Counted from the stretch's first letter, positions 1-8,905 are shown. The stretch is DNA of 64,000 bases from an uncultured Bacilli bacterium (GCA_947629165.1 CANRCR010000001.1:150246-214245), one strand, 5' to 3'. The notes: generated by a model not told the origin, from the letters alone. Numbers and translations are program-made.

Positions 1-1213
1 TTATTTTTGATAGTTTTTTCGATAGCTATCGCGGTGTGGTAGTTACTACGCGCATTTGTAATGGAGAAGTACATGTCGGGGATACGATTCGTTTTATGGA
101 AACGGGTGCTACTTACGAAGTTACTGAACTCGATGTGATGACACCGAAAGCGAAGTCACTAAAACAATTGTCTTGTGGCGAAGTAGGGCAAGTCGTTGCT
201 TCTATCAAAGCCATTCAAGATGTTCGTGAGATACTATTACGTTAGATCAACGTCCCGCTTCCGAAAAAATTCCCGGTTACCAACCGATGAAATCGATGGT
301 ATACTGTGGACTTTATCCGATCGAATCGACGAAGTTTGATGATTTGCGCGATGCCCTCGATAAATTAAAACTAAATGATGCTTCTCTTGTCTATGAACCT
401 GAAACTTCCAAAGCGTTGGGTTTTGGTTTTCGATGTGGGTTTTTAGGACTATTACATATGGATATAATCGAAGAACGAATCGAGCGAGAGTTCCAGATCG
501 ATTTGATTGCCACTTCTCCTTCTGTTATCTACGAAGTACAGTTGACCGATGGAAGTGAGATTACCATCGATGCCCCAACGAAGTTACCGGACCGATCACT
601 CATCAAAGAAATAAGAGAACCTTATGTAAAGACTTCTATTTTTACTCCTACAGAGTTTATCGGTCCTATTATGGAACTTTGTCAAAATAAAAGAGGCGAA
701 TATATTTCTATGGATTATTTGGATACGACTCGTGTCAATATTCATTACGATTTACCTCTTTCTGAAATTATTTATGATTTCTTTGATCGCTTAAAATCTT
801 CTACCAAAGGTTATGCTTCTTTTGATTATGAAATAATCGGTTATCGTCCGAGCGATTTAGTCCGTCTCGATATTTTATTAAATGGAGAATTAGTCGATGC
901 CTTTAGTACTATTGTCCATAAGGATTTTGCTTATACAAGAGGGCGTGCCGTTGTCGAAAAATTACGGAGTATTATTCCAAGGCAGCTTTTTGAAGTGCCA
1001 ATTCAAGCTTCGATTGGTGCGAAAATTATTGCCCGTGAAAATATAAAAGCATTACGGAAAGATGTTTTAGCTAAATGTTACGGTGGAGATGTTACACGAA
1101 AAAGGAAACTACTCGAAAAGCAAAAAGAAGGAAAGAAACGAATGAAACAGGTAGGAAGTGTCGAAATTCCACAAGAAGCTTTCCTTTCGGTACTTACGAT
1201 GGACGATAAATAA
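1..1213 (+). pseudogene. lepA: Elongation factor 4 (LepA), 5' end outside window, internal frameshift
   Basis: LepA/EF4 is a ribosome-associated translational GTPase. Only the part after the G domain is present: reading opens in frame 3 with IFDSFFDSYRGVVV, typical of LepA domain II. That frame runs to a TAG at 243-245. The family sequence then resumes in another frame from about 230 (DTITLDQRP, then [20 protein letters not shown]) and ends normally at 1213. The join at about 225-232 reads R-D-T where the family has R-V-G-D-T, so loss of 4 bases (or 1) explains it. Everything on both sides is well conserved, so this is either a recent mutation or a sequencing/assembly error. hemW follows after one base. 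Confidence 0.9.
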
Positions 1214-1214
1214 G

Positions 1215-2306
1215 ATGGAACCAATTACTAGTATGTATCTTCATATTCCATTTTGTAAATCAATTTGTACTTATTGTGATTTTGCTAAAATGTATTATGA
1301 AGAAAAACTTGTCTTACCGTATATCGATGCTTTAAAAAGGGAGGTAAATTCCGAATATAAAGGAGAAGTTTTAAAGACACTCTATGTCGGAGGAGGAACT
1401 CCTAGTCATCTTTCGAAAGACGCATTAAATAAACTTTTTCAAGTTATCGATACCTTTTCTTTCTTTAAGGAATACGAATTCACTTTTGAATGTAATATCG
1501 AAGATATCGATTCTATGTTGCTTCAATTTTTAAAAGATCATCGCGTTAATCGTCTCAGTATAGGCGTTGAGACTTTTCAAGAAAAATTTCTTTCATTTTT
1601 AGGAAGACATCATACGCGCGAAGAAACGTTTCAAAAGATAAAACTTATTCATGCGTTTGGTTTTACTAATATCAATATCGATTTAATGTATGCTTTTCCA
1701 AATCAGACTTTAATGGATATAGAAAAAGATATCGAGGACGCTTTAAAGTGTGATGTTACTCATATTTCTTCTTATTCGCTTATCATTGAAGATCATACGT
1801 TATTAGGAATTCGTCATACCAATCCAATCGATCAAGAATACGATTATGAAATGTACCAATTGTTAGAAAATAAATTCGAAAAAGCAGGTTTTGTTCATTA
1901 CGAAGTCAGCAATTATGCTAAACCTGGTTTTGAATCAAAACATAATCAAGTTTACTGGAAGAATGAACGTTACTACGGATTTGGATTAGGAGCTTCGGGC
2001 TATATCAATCATTTACGTTATACCAATACGCGCAGTTTAAAACATTATTTATCGGGGAATCGTATTTTAGAAGAAGAAAAAATAACCGTAGCACTCGATC
2101 AAAGTTATACTTTAATATTAGGACTTAGACTATTAAAGGGAATCGCTATGAAAGATTTTTATCAAAAGTATGGAAAGACGATTTTCGAAGTTTATGATAT
2201 AATGGATTTAATAGAAGATCATCTTTTAGAAGAAGTAGATGGTTATTTACGGATTCCTAAAGATAAAATATATTTATCGAATCAAGTCTTAATCCGGTTT
2301 TTATAA
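1215..2306 (+). CDS. hemW: HemW-type radical SAM protein (coproporphyrinogen III oxidase-like, heme chaperone family)
   Basis: A 363-residue radical SAM protein. The cluster motif CKSICTYC places Cys14, Cys18 and Cys21 in C-x3-C-x2-C spacing, and GGGTP lies at about 59-63. HemW members are cytoplasmic and several bind heme rather than acting as the HemN oxidase. The usual ENP..SIGVQSF segment is modified to ECNIED..SIGVETF, so substrate assignment is by family only. An in-frame ATG at 1215, one base after the lepA stop, gives the normal N-terminus; upstream starts lie inside lepA. The lepA-hemW order matches B. subtilis, but there hrcA-grpE-dnaK-dnaJ follows, whereas here that block lies about 36 kb away on the other strand. 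Confidence 0.88.
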   Translation: MEPITSMYLHIPFCKSICTYCDFAKMYYEEKLVLPYIDALKREVNSEYKGEVLKTLYVGGGTPSHLSKDALNKLFQVIDTFSFFKEYEFTFECNIEDIDSMLLQFLKDHRVNRLSIGVETFQEKFLSFLGRHHTREETFQKIKLIHAFGFTNINIDLMYAFPNQTLMDIEKDIEDALKCDVTHISSYSLIIEDHTLLGIRHTNPIDQEYDYEMYQLLENKFEKAGFVHYEVSNYAKPGFESKHNQVYWKNERYYGFGLGASGYINHLRYTNTRSLKHYLSGNRILEEEKITVALDQSYTLILGLRLLKGIAMKDFYQKYGKTIFEVYDIMDLIEDHLLEEVDGYLRIPKDKIYLSNQVLIRFL

Positions 2307-2318
2307 GGAGTGGTTATT

Positions 2319-2900
2319 ATGGATAAATTAGCTTGTTTTAAAGTAGAGATGACTTATATAAAGAATAAAAATTATCTTGAAGATTATCGCTTTTTAATCG
2401 AACATTTACCGGATTATTTCTTTGAAATTCCAGCTTCTTCGACGGGAAAATATCATCCTAAATATACGCAAGGGGAAGGGGGACTATTACGCCATACGAA
2501 AGCAGCCGTTCGCATTGCTTATGAACTTTTACAAGATCCTTGTATTGGCGATAAGTATAGTGCAAACGAAAAAGATTTAATGCTCATTGCCCTTACTTTA
2601 CACGATGGATTAAAATCTGGAAAAGAGAAGAGTAAGTATACGCTTTTCAATCATCCTCTTTTAGCCGGAGAATATATTAAAGAAAATAAGGAACATCTTC
2701 ATTTTACGGACGAAGAAATTGATTTTTTAGTCAAGGCCATTGCTTCTCATATGGGACCTTGGAATAAAGACTACGATGGAAATGTCGTTTTGCCGGTACC
2801 GAAAACGAAATATGAAAATTTTGTTCATATGTGTGACTTCCTTGCTAGTCGAAAATGTCTACTTTTAGAATTTGATGAAGATAATAATATTATTGGATAA
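2319..2900 (+). CDS. HD-domain phosphohydrolase-like protein
   Basis: A 193-residue cytoplasmic protein with an HD-type metal-binding set: His59 (LLRHT), His95-Asp96 (LTLHDGLKSG), His112 (FNHPLLAGEY), His144 (ASHMGPW) and Asp173 (MCDFLASR). This pattern fits HD-superfamily phosphohydrolases, but the substrate cannot be read from the sequence. The start is set by AAGGAG at 2305-2310, 8 bases before ATG 2319; a GTG at 2310 overlaps that site and is unlikely. It sits 12 bases behind hemW, probably cotranscribed, and its stop precedes the tmk promoter. Confidence 0.75.
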   Translation: MDKLACFKVEMTYIKNKNYLEDYRFLIEHLPDYFFEIPASSTGKYHPKYTQGEGGLLRHTKAAVRIAYELLQDPCIGDKYSANEKDLMLIALTLHDGLKSGKEKSKYTLFNHPLLAGEYIKENKEHLHFTDEEIDFLVKAIASHMGPWNKDYDGNVVLPVPKTKYENFVHMCDFLASRKCLLLEFDEDNNIIG

Positions 2901-2902
2901 CC

Positions 2903-2932
2903 TTGACATGAACACTTGTTCGATATTATAAT
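2903..2932 (+). promoter_or_regulatory. Sigma-A promoter of the thymidylate kinase gene with an embedded LexA-like box
   Basis: TTGACA at 2903-2908 and TATAAT at 2927-2932 are separated by 18 bases. Between them, at 2910-2921, lies GAAC-ACTT-GTTC, an exact match to the GAAC-N4-GTTC core of the Gram-positive SOS (LexA/DinR) box, flanked 3' by G. Its position between -35 and -10 is where a bound repressor would block transcription. tmk starts 22 bases downstream. Confidence 0.75.
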
Positions 2933-2954
2933 ATATTGAAAGGAGCGTATTGTT

Positions 2955-3617
2955 ATGAAAGGTAAACTGATTGTTATCGAAGGAACCGATTGTTCTGGAA
3001 AACAAACCCAAGGGAAACTCTTAGAAGAAAATCTCAATAAACAAGGAATTAAGACGATTACTTTTTCTTTTCCTATGTACGACACGCCAACCGGAAAAAT
3101 TATTGAAGGACCACTTTTAGGAAACGAGCAAGTAGGGAAGAGTTGGTTTCCAGAAGGGCCTGTACAAGTGGATCCCTATATTACGTCTCTTTATTTTGCG
3201 GCAGATCGCAAATACAATATAAAAAAGATTATTCCTTATATCGAAGAAGGATATTACGTTATTTTAGATCGCTATACCAGTTCCAATATGGCGCATCAAG
3301 GTAGTAAAATTTTAAATAAAGAAGATCGTTTTTACTTATTCCAATGGATCGATAAATTGGAGTATTGGTTGCTAGGTCTACCGAAACCAGACAAAACGAT
3401 ATTTTTACATATGCCTTATTTAAAGAGTTTGGAATTAAGTCACGAACGAGCAAATCTCGACGAAGTAGAAAAAAGTCCCGAACATTTAAAGAATGCGGAA
3501 CAAACTTATATCGAATTATCGGAACTTTATCATTGGGATACCATCGAGTGTATGGATGGCGATCGTCTCAAGACGAGAGAAGAAATACAAGAAGAAATAC
3601 TAAAGCATGTACTTTAG
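2955..3617 (+). CDS. tmk: Thymidylate kinase (dTMP kinase-like)
   Basis: A 220-residue P-loop kinase expected to phosphorylate dTMP to dTDP in the cytoplasm. Walker A GTDCSGKQT is at 10-18, the FAADR motif at 81-85 and the DRY motif ILDRYTSSN at about 103-111, all diagnostic of the thymidylate kinase family. The start follows GAAAGGAG. The gene stands alone between its own promoter and a terminator that overlaps its stop codon. It is not next to holB as in the classical Bacillota tmk locus, so it may be a second, inducible copy. The LexA-like operator upstream suggests DNA-damage control, which would fit extra dTTP demand during repair; that link is inference. Confidence 0.88.
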   Translation: MKGKLIVIEGTDCSGKQTQGKLLEENLNKQGIKTITFSFPMYDTPTGKIIEGPLLGNEQVGKSWFPEGPVQVDPYITSLYFAADRKYNIKKIIPYIEEGYYVILDRYTSSNMAHQGSKILNKEDRFYLFQWIDKLEYWLLGLPKPDKTIFLHMPYLKSLELSHERANLDEVEKSPEHLKNAEQTYIELSELYHWDTIECMDGDRLKTREEIQEEILKHVL

Positions 3618-3628
3618 TATTTTTTTTG
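3600..3628 (+). terminator. Rho-independent terminator of tmk
   Basis: Stem CTAAAG (3600-3605) and CTTTAG (3612-3617) with a 6-base loop, followed by a T-rich tract. The right arm contains the tmk TAG stop. Confidence 0.7.
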
Positions 3629-3655
3629 ACATAAAATAGATTGAGGTGAACTTTC

Positions 3656-4366
3656 ATGCACGTGATTGCTCGAAGAGGAGTTACTACGAAAAATGTACCT
3701 TCGAATACGTTAGATGCCGTTATCCTTTCTCAAAATGTTCCATTTATCGATGGAATTACGTTGGATGTCCGTTTGACAAAAGATGGGGCTTTGGTGGTTT
3801 TTGAACGGGAAGAGATTGCCACGTTATTAAATGGAAAAGGAAATATTAGTGCTTATACTTTAGCGGAATTAAAAACATTTAATATGGGAACCGAAATTCA
3901 TCATCAAGCGATTTCAACTTTGACGGAAGCACTTTCCGAAATTAGTTTGGAGCATTTAATTTTACTTCATATCGGAGATGCTTTTGACCGAAATGAATTG
4001 TTAGTCGATCAATTATTGAAAACGCTTATTCCTTTTTCAAATTTAAATATTTGGTTAGCGAGTGAGCAATTAGAAGTTTTATTATTACTAAAAGCAAGAC
4101 AAGTAATCTATCCTTTGGGGCAAATATTAAATTCTTTTTTGGATTTTAGTTATCTTTTGGATGTATCATTTTTTGTTCTTTCACTTTCGGTCATCGATTT
4201 AGCATTCATTAAGAAACAACGAAAGGATAAGAAAGACATCTTTCTTTATCCAGTTAATTCAAAAAAGACCCTTTTAATGCTTCAAAATAAGCTTGGGTCT
4301 TTGCTAGACGAAGTGTATTTAATCACCGATCGAATCCAATTACTGGTTCCCTCGACCATCAAATAA
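3656..4366 (+). CDS. Degenerate glycerophosphodiester phosphodiesterase-like (GDPD) protein
   Basis: A 236-residue protein with the N-terminal layout of GDPD TIM-barrel enzymes: IARRG where active members have HRG, PSNT for PENT, TLDVRLTKDG for E-x-D-x-x-x-TKDG, and VVFE where active enzymes have V-x-HD. Thus the first catalytic His is Arg, the metal-ligand Glu is Thr or Ser, and the second His is lost. The fold is plausible but GDPD catalysis is not expected. The C-terminal half is rich in Leu and Ile and lacks the usual late conserved motifs. It stands alone between two terminators. Confidence 0.6.
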   Translation: MHVIARRGVTTKNVPSNTLDAVILSQNVPFIDGITLDVRLTKDGALVVFEREEIATLLNGKGNISAYTLAELKTFNMGTEIHHQAISTLTEALSEISLEHLILLHIGDAFDRNELLVDQLLKTLIPFSNLNIWLASEQLEVLLLLKARQVIYPLGQILNSFLDFSYLLDVSFFVLSLSVIDLAFIKKQRKDKKDIFLYPVNSKKTLLMLQNKLGSLLDEVYLITDRIQLLVPSTIK

Positions 4367-4389
4367 AAAAAGGAGATAACTCCTTTTAT
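4366..4389. terminator. Bidirectional terminator between the GDPD-like gene and the type II/IV ATPase gene
   Basis: Perfect stem AAAAGGAG (4368-4375) and CTCCTTTT (4380-4387) with loop ATAA, flanked by an A-run on one side and T's on the other, between two convergent genes. Confidence 0.75.
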
Positions 4390-5654
4390 TGTTCTTCTTG
4401 CGCTTTTTGATCTTGTTCCTCTAGTTTTTTAGTGGCTGTACTTAAAGCGTTGTCATATATTTCGTCCAAATCATTTTCGATTTCGATTAGTTTATAAATT
4501 TCTTCAAATGTAGTAGAACCTTCGAGTACTTTTTCAAGACCATCTTGTAATAGAGTAGATACATCCGAAGTGTAAACTAATTGTTTTAATTCTTCTTTAC
4601 TCAAATTTTCATTACTGATGGCATTTCGAATTTCATCATCAATTAGTAATACTTCTTGAATTGCTTCACGACCATGGTATCCGTTAATACAATGTTCACA
4701 TCCTACGGCTTCATATACTTCTATAACATCTTTATTTAATACGCGTCTGAATACTTCTTTTTCAAAAGTAGTGGTATTTCTTAAACGTTTACAATGTGGG
4801 CAAAGTGTACGCGCTAATTTTTGTGAAACGATTCCAGTAAGAGCCGAAGATAAAAGGTAACGTTCTACATCCATATCAAGTAAACGTTCGATGGTACTTA
4901 ATGAGTTGTTCGTATGGATGGTCGATAATACCAAGTGTCCTGTAATCGATGCACGAACAGCGATTTGGGCAGTTTCACTATCACGAATTTCTCCGATAAG
5001 AATGATATTTGGGTCTTGTCTTAATACCGAACGAAGTACGGCGGCAAAGGTAAGACCGATTTCACTATTAACTTGTACTTGGTTGATTCCTTCGATATTC
5101 ATTTCGATAGGGTCCTCAACTGTAATGATATTGGTATCTTCGTGATTTAATTCCTGAAGCATCGAGTAAGTAGTTGTACTTTTACCGGATCCGGTAGCAC
5201 CGGTTACCAAAATGATTCCATTTGGAGCAGCAATCATTCTTTTTATCTTTTCATAGTTTTTAGCTGAGAAAGATAAACTTTCTAATCCTTCAAGGCTTCG
5301 TGAGTAGTCGAGGATACGAATAACGATTTTTTCACCTTCATTTGTTGGAAGGGAAGCCACACGCATATCGAGATCACGGCCATCGATTCGACCTTTGATA
5401 GCTCCATCTTGTGGAAGTCTTGTTTCCGTTATATTCATATTTGCAATTAATTTAATACGGGTAGTTAAATTACGCTCGTATTCTTTAGGTATTACCGTAT
5501 GGTCTTGTAAAGAACCGTCAATACGGAAACGTATTTTTAATCCTTCTTCAATTGGATCCATATGGATGTCGCTCGCGCGTTCTGCAACCGCAGTTACAAT
5601 GATTTTATTGGCCAAATCAACAATTGGCATTTTTGATAATTCATAAGTTACCAT
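4386..5654 (-). CDS. GspE/PilB/ComGA-type secretion ATPase
   Basis: A 422-residue AAA-type traffic ATPase that would power assembly of a pseudopilus or type IV-like fibre from the cytoplasmic face. Walker A GATGSGKST is at 152-160, followed by the Asp box TVEDPIE, Walker B LIGEIRD and the His box STIHTNNS. Two CxxC pairs (CPHC, CEHC) form the zinc element typical of PilB/GspE. The long N1E domain of classical GspE is absent. GAGGG 8-9 bases before the ATG supports the start. It is divergent from two prepilin-like genes; no GspF-type membrane protein or prepilin peptidase is adjacent, so the system must be completed elsewhere. The final 30 residues are acidic and Gln-rich. Confidence 0.9.
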   Translation of the reverse strand: MVTYELSKMPIVDLANKIIVTAVAERASDIHMDPIEEGLKIRFRIDGSLQDHTVIPKEYERNLTTRIKLIANMNITETRLPQDGAIKGRIDGRDLDMRVASLPTNEGEKIVIRILDYSRSLEGLESLSFSAKNYEKIKRMIAAPNGIILVTGATGSGKSTTTYSMLQELNHEDTNIITVEDPIEMNIEGINQVQVNSEIGLTFAAVLRSVLRQDPNIILIGEIRDSETAQIAVRASITGHLVLSTIHTNNSLSTIERLLDMDVERYLLSSALTGIVSQKLARTLCPHCKRLRNTTTFEKEVFRRVLNKDVIEVYEAVGCEHCINGYHGREAIQEVLLIDDEIRNAISNENLSKEELKQLVYTSDVSTLLQDGLEKVLEGSTTFEEIYKLIEIENDLDEIYDNALSTATKKLEEQDQKAQEEQ

Positions 5655-5705
5655 AAAAATTCCCTCACTTTTTATTCTTTTTCCTCTATTCTTTTATCTT
5701 ATTTT

Positions 5706-5715
5706 ATTATATAAT
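5706..5715. promoter_or_regulatory. Back-to-back divergent -10 elements for the ATPase and prepilin genes
   Basis: The palindrome ATTATATAAT reads TATAAT on both strands (+ at 5710-5715, - at 5711-5706). It lies inside a longer imperfect dyad, TATCTTAT on the left and ATAAGATA on the right (about 5695-5729). On the - strand TTGCCT at 5734-5729 is a possible -35; no good -35 is seen for the + strand. Confidence 0.4.
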
Positions 5716-5751
5716 AAAAATATAAGATAGGCAAGAAGGAATGTGATTTTT

Positions 5752-6306
5752 ATGAAAAGAATTAACAATCGAGCATTTTTGCTCATCGAATTTCTTATCG
5801 TTACCACCTTTGTTACTACGGTTTTTACCTTTATTTATCGTAATGGATTACCTTTAATGGCAGAGTATACCCGTCGTAATAATTACGATGACATTGACAG
5901 TGTTTACGCAGTTGATTTATTCCGTAATTTACTTATGCAGGATGCAAATTTTGACACGATCCGTGCCGGTATTCTAGAGGGAACGGTCGTCTATAAAGAT
6001 ATTACTGATTGTGGTCAATGGAGTCAATCTGCTGTTTGTAATACTTTAAAGACCGAATTAGGTGTTACGGGTGTACAAGGAAAAATATACTTAACTCGAT
6101 ATGAATTAAGTCGACTAAAAAAAGAAGTGGAAGATAAACATATTTTTAGTCAGAATACCGATCGTGGCATTCAGAGTTATATTGAGTTTTTACCTCGTTA
6201 TACTACCATGACAGTACGTCAAGGATATCGAATCATCCTTGTTCGAAATGTAGCAACCAAAGATGGAACCGTACAAAAATATTCGAATATTGAGGTGGTG
6301 CTCTAA
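5752..6306 (+). CDS. Prepilin-like protein (type IV pilin/pseudopilin N-terminus)
   Basis: A 184-residue protein beginning MKRINNRAFLLIEFLIVTT. A short basic leader is followed by a hydrophobic helix with Glu at position +5 after a putative cleavage between Ala and Phe, the layout recognised by prepilin peptidase. The residue before the cleavage point is Ala rather than Gly. The remainder is soluble, with a Cys pair (DITDCGQWSQSAVC) that could form a disulfide. ATG 5752 is chosen because AAGGA lies 11 bases upstream, while a GTG at 5743 would be only 2 bases from it. The stop overlaps the next start (TAATG), so the two genes are translationally coupled. Confidence 0.75.
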   Translation: MKRINNRAFLLIEFLIVTTFVTTVFTFIYRNGLPLMAEYTRRNNYDDIDSVYAVDLFRNLLMQDANFDTIRAGILEGTVVYKDITDCGQWSQSAVCNTLKTELGVTGVQGKIYLTRYELSRLKKEVEDKHIFSQNTDRGIQSYIEFLPRYTTMTVRQGYRIILVRNVATKDGTVQKYSNIEVVL

Positions 6307-6872
6307 TGAAAAAGTTAAATAAAAAAGGTTTTACTTTAATTGAAATATTAGTTAGTTTTACCTTGGTAATGATTATCTTATTAAACTTATTCTCGGTGGT
6401 TATGGCTTATCGTGACCGCGCATCGATTACCTCTTTAAGAGAAGATTACAATACTTTTAAATCGCTTGTAACTAAAGATGTTCATAACGATATTTTAAAA
6501 AAGAAGTTAACTTCGATTACGGAATTAGCTGCTTCTGCTTGTAGTGCAGACGCTACCACACGTTGTTATCAATTTCGTTTTGGAGATGGTTCTATTAAAA
6601 ATTTATTTGTATCGAATCATCAAACTGCCGCCGGTGTTCGAGACAAGTATCTTCAGTACGGGGACCAAAAATATCGGATTCGCGATGATATTCCAGATAA
6701 CAACATGATTCCAGCGGGAAAGACCGTACTCGATTATCAGAATGTTACGATTGAAGCGGATCCTTTAAAAAGAACTGTTTCTGGAGGCCGTACCATCTAT
6801 ACGATTAAAATTCATCTTTATCATCATGAATTAGATGAAGATTTTGGACTTGATCTTGTTACGATTGTTTAA
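6306..6872 (+). CDS. Prepilin-like protein with canonical KKGFTLIE motif
   Basis: A 188-residue protein with a textbook type III signal, MKKLNKKG then FTLIEILVSFTL, cleaved after Gly8 by a prepilin peptidase, and a hydrophobic helix to about residue 30. The exported part contains a Cys pair (SACSADATTRC) and no recognised domain. It overlaps the previous pilin gene by one base and would be assembled by the divergent GspE-type ATPase. The family suggests a minor pseudopilin of a competence or fibre system; the precise role is not visible. Confidence 0.8.
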   Translation: MKKLNKKGFTLIEILVSFTLVMIILLNLFSVVMAYRDRASITSLREDYNTFKSLVTKDVHNDILKKKLTSITELAASACSADATTRCYQFRFGDGSIKNLFVSNHQTAAGVRDKYLQYGDQKYRIRDDIPDNNMIPAGKTVLDYQNVTIEADPLKRTVSGGRTIYTIKIHLYHHELDEDFGLDLVTIV

Positions 6873-6883
6873 AGTTATTAATA

Positions 6884-7840
6884 TTAATGTAAAAGTAAAA
6901 GCACGATTATACTTGAAAGAAAAGCATGTATGATTCGTGCTTTTAAAAAACGTTTATATTGGATTTCAGTTTCACCAATGATACTGTACACTTGCATGTG
7001 TACACTGAGACCACCGAACGAAAGAAAAAAAGTGATTAAACTTGCTTTCCACGAAAGTGGAAGTGCTAAACTACTTACGGAATATATCCCTTGTGTCATT
7101 TCAAGACAACCTGATAAAATCGTATTAGATAAAGAAGTAAGTGGGATGATTACATTTAATAAATTGCGAATTATGAGAAAAAATGTAATTGTACCTAACA
7201 TTAAAACGAGTACTTCAAAGGTATGAAAGATGGCATTTTTTAAAATTTGTCCAAAGTTGAGCGGATTATGAATTCTTTTTTGATGCATCTTTGATAACCC
7301 TTTGCGAAATGTAATTTTTTCTTCTATCGGTTTTTCTTTTGGACGAAAAAGAATGCCAATTAGAAGATTCGTTCCATAATGAACTCCTAAAATAATGAGT
7401 CCTACTTTGGGATTTTGTAAAAGCGAAGTTGCTACTAATCCTAATATAAATAAAGGATTTGAAAAATGGGTAAACGTTAAGAGAGAAGTTGCTTCTTCTA
7501 CATTAATCATTCCTTTATCATATAGGTTTTTGGTATATTTTGCTCCACTTGGGAAACCAGAGATCATACTCATGACTAGCACAAAGGCCGTTTCTCCTTT
7601 TAAATGAAAGAAAAAGGCCATTCCTCTATGAAAGAGTGCCGCTAGCAATTCTACCATTCCATATTCGATAAAAAATTCGGACAAAAAGAAAAAAGGAAAT
7701 AGGGAAGGAATCAGTTGATCCATCCAAAGCTTTATCGAAAAAGAAACCGTTTCAATCATTAATTTGGAATGGGTAAAGACAAGAAGGGTAACCGTCAATA
7801 ATAGTAAACCGATAAATACTGTACCAAGCTTTTTATTCAT
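6884..7840 (-). CDS. ylbJ: Sporulation integral membrane protein YlbJ
   Basis: A 318-residue polytopic membrane protein with about eight hydrophobic segments. Segments such as LWMDQLIPSLFPFFFLSEF and VMSMISGFPSGAKYTK are typical of the YlbJ/nucleoside-recognition (Gate) family. YlbJ is a sporulation membrane protein in B. subtilis and is expressed in the mother cell. The gene lies opposite its + strand neighbours and is divergent from the ylbL-like gene, as part of a ylb neighbourhood whose other members (ylbD, E, F and rsmD) lie at 40.7-42.8 kb here. It supports a sporulating host or recent ancestor. Confidence 0.85.
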   Translation of the reverse strand: MNKKLGTVFIGLLLLTVTLLVFTHSKLMIETVSFSIKLWMDQLIPSLFPFFFLSEFFIEYGMVELLAALFHRGMAFFFHLKGETAFVLVMSMISGFPSGAKYTKNLYDKGMINVEEATSLLTFTHFSNPLFILGLVATSLLQNPKVGLIILGVHYGTNLLIGILFRPKEKPIEEKITFRKGLSKMHQKRIHNPLNFGQILKNAIFHTFEVLVLMLGTITFFLIIRNLLNVIIPLTSLSNTILSGCLEMTQGIYSVSSLALPLSWKASLITFFLSFGGLSVHMQVYSIIGETEIQYKRFLKARIIHAFLSSIIVLLLLH

Positions 7841-7885
7841 ATTTTCGCTTCTTTCGTGTTATAATGAATTAGATTAGTAAAAGGA

Positions 7886-8905
7886 ATGATGCATTTGTTT
7901 AATAAATGTTATGAAAAAGTAAAAGCATTCATGAAAGAAAATTATATTTATTTTCTGATTTATTTTGCTTTGTTAATCGTTATTTTATGGCCGATGCCTT
8001 ATTATATATATATTGGTGGAGGAACGATTCCAATCGATGATCGAGTTACGGTCGAAGGACAAACATCGAGCGAGGGAAGTTTTCATCTTGCCTATGTATC
8101 TGAATTAAGAGCTACTTTGCCTACTTATTTACTTAGTTTTGTTATTCCAGGATGGGATTTATTTCCGATGGAGACCGTTCAACTTACCGAAGATGAAACT
8201 CCGGAAGACGTTATGGAACGAGATAAAATTTATTTGACGGATGCTAATCAAAATGCCATTCAGGTAGCTTATACGAAGGCTTCTAAAACTTTCCGAATTA
8301 CGGGGGCACATAATCGAATTGTCTATTTGATGGAAGAGGCAGATACTTCGTTAAAGATTGGCGATATAATATTATCTTGCGATGGCGAGGAAATTGATGA
8401 GATTGAAACTTTACGTGCTTTGGTACAAACGAAAGAAGTTGGTACCAAAGTCGATGTACGCATTAAAAGAGATGGAAAAGAGATGGATGGCTATTTTGTT
8501 GTTCAAGAGGTAGACGGACAAAAATTAGCGGGAATTTCTTTTATGAAATCCATCGATTACGAGACGGATCCCGCATTGACTTTATCTTTTTCAGATAATG
8601 AATCTGGTCCTTCGGGAGGATTACTCTTAGCAATTTCCATTTACGATAAATTGATACCAGAAGATTTGACTCAAGGAAGGACGATTGTGGGAACTGGAAC
8701 CATCGATGCGAGTGGCAATGTCGGAGCTATTGGAGGAGTCAAATACAAATTGCAAGGGGCTGTACAAAGTCATGCTGATATCTTTTTAGTTCCAGCGGGA
8801 GAAAACTATGAGGAATGTATCGCACTACAAGAACAAAATCATTACGACATTAAAATAATTGGCGTTTCTACTTTTGATGAAGCGATTGAAAAATTAAGAA
8901 ATTAA
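7886..8905 (+). CDS. ylbL: YlbL-like membrane-anchored PDZ/Lon-type serine protease
   Basis: A 339-residue protein: cytoplasmic N-terminus, one membrane helix (about residues 20-43, YFLIYFALLIVILW), an extracytoplasmic PDZ domain (about 150-215, LKIGDIILSCDGEEI) and a C-terminal Lon-type proteolytic domain. The Ser/Lys dyad is visible as SGPSGGLLLA and GGVKYKLQGA. B. subtilis YlbL contributes to degradation of the damage-induced division inhibitor YneA. AAGGA lies directly before two ATGs (7886, 7889), so the exact start is uncertain by one codon. An extended -10 (TGTTATAAT, 7858-7866) precedes it. Confidence 0.88.
   Translation: MMHLFNKCYEKVKAFMKENYIYFLIYFALLIVILWPMPYYIYIGGGTIPIDDRVTVEGQTSSEGSFHLAYVSELRATLPTYLLSFVIPGWDLFPMETVQLTEDETPEDVMERDKIYLTDANQNAIQVAYTKASKTFRITGAHNRIVYLMEEADTSLKIGDIILSCDGEEIDEIETLRALVQTKEVGTKVDVRIKRDGKEMDGYFVVQEVDGQKLAGISFMKSIDYETDPALTLSFSDNESGPSGGLLLAISIYDKLIPEDLTQGRTIVGTGTIDASGNVGAIGGVKYKLQGAVQSHADIFLVPAGENYEECIALQEQNHYDIKIIGVSTFDEAIEKLRN

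Noticed and set aside
222..248. Programmed frameshift in lepA
   Set aside because: No slippery heptamer or downstream pseudoknot was seen and LepA is not known to use recoding; mutation or sequence error is simpler.
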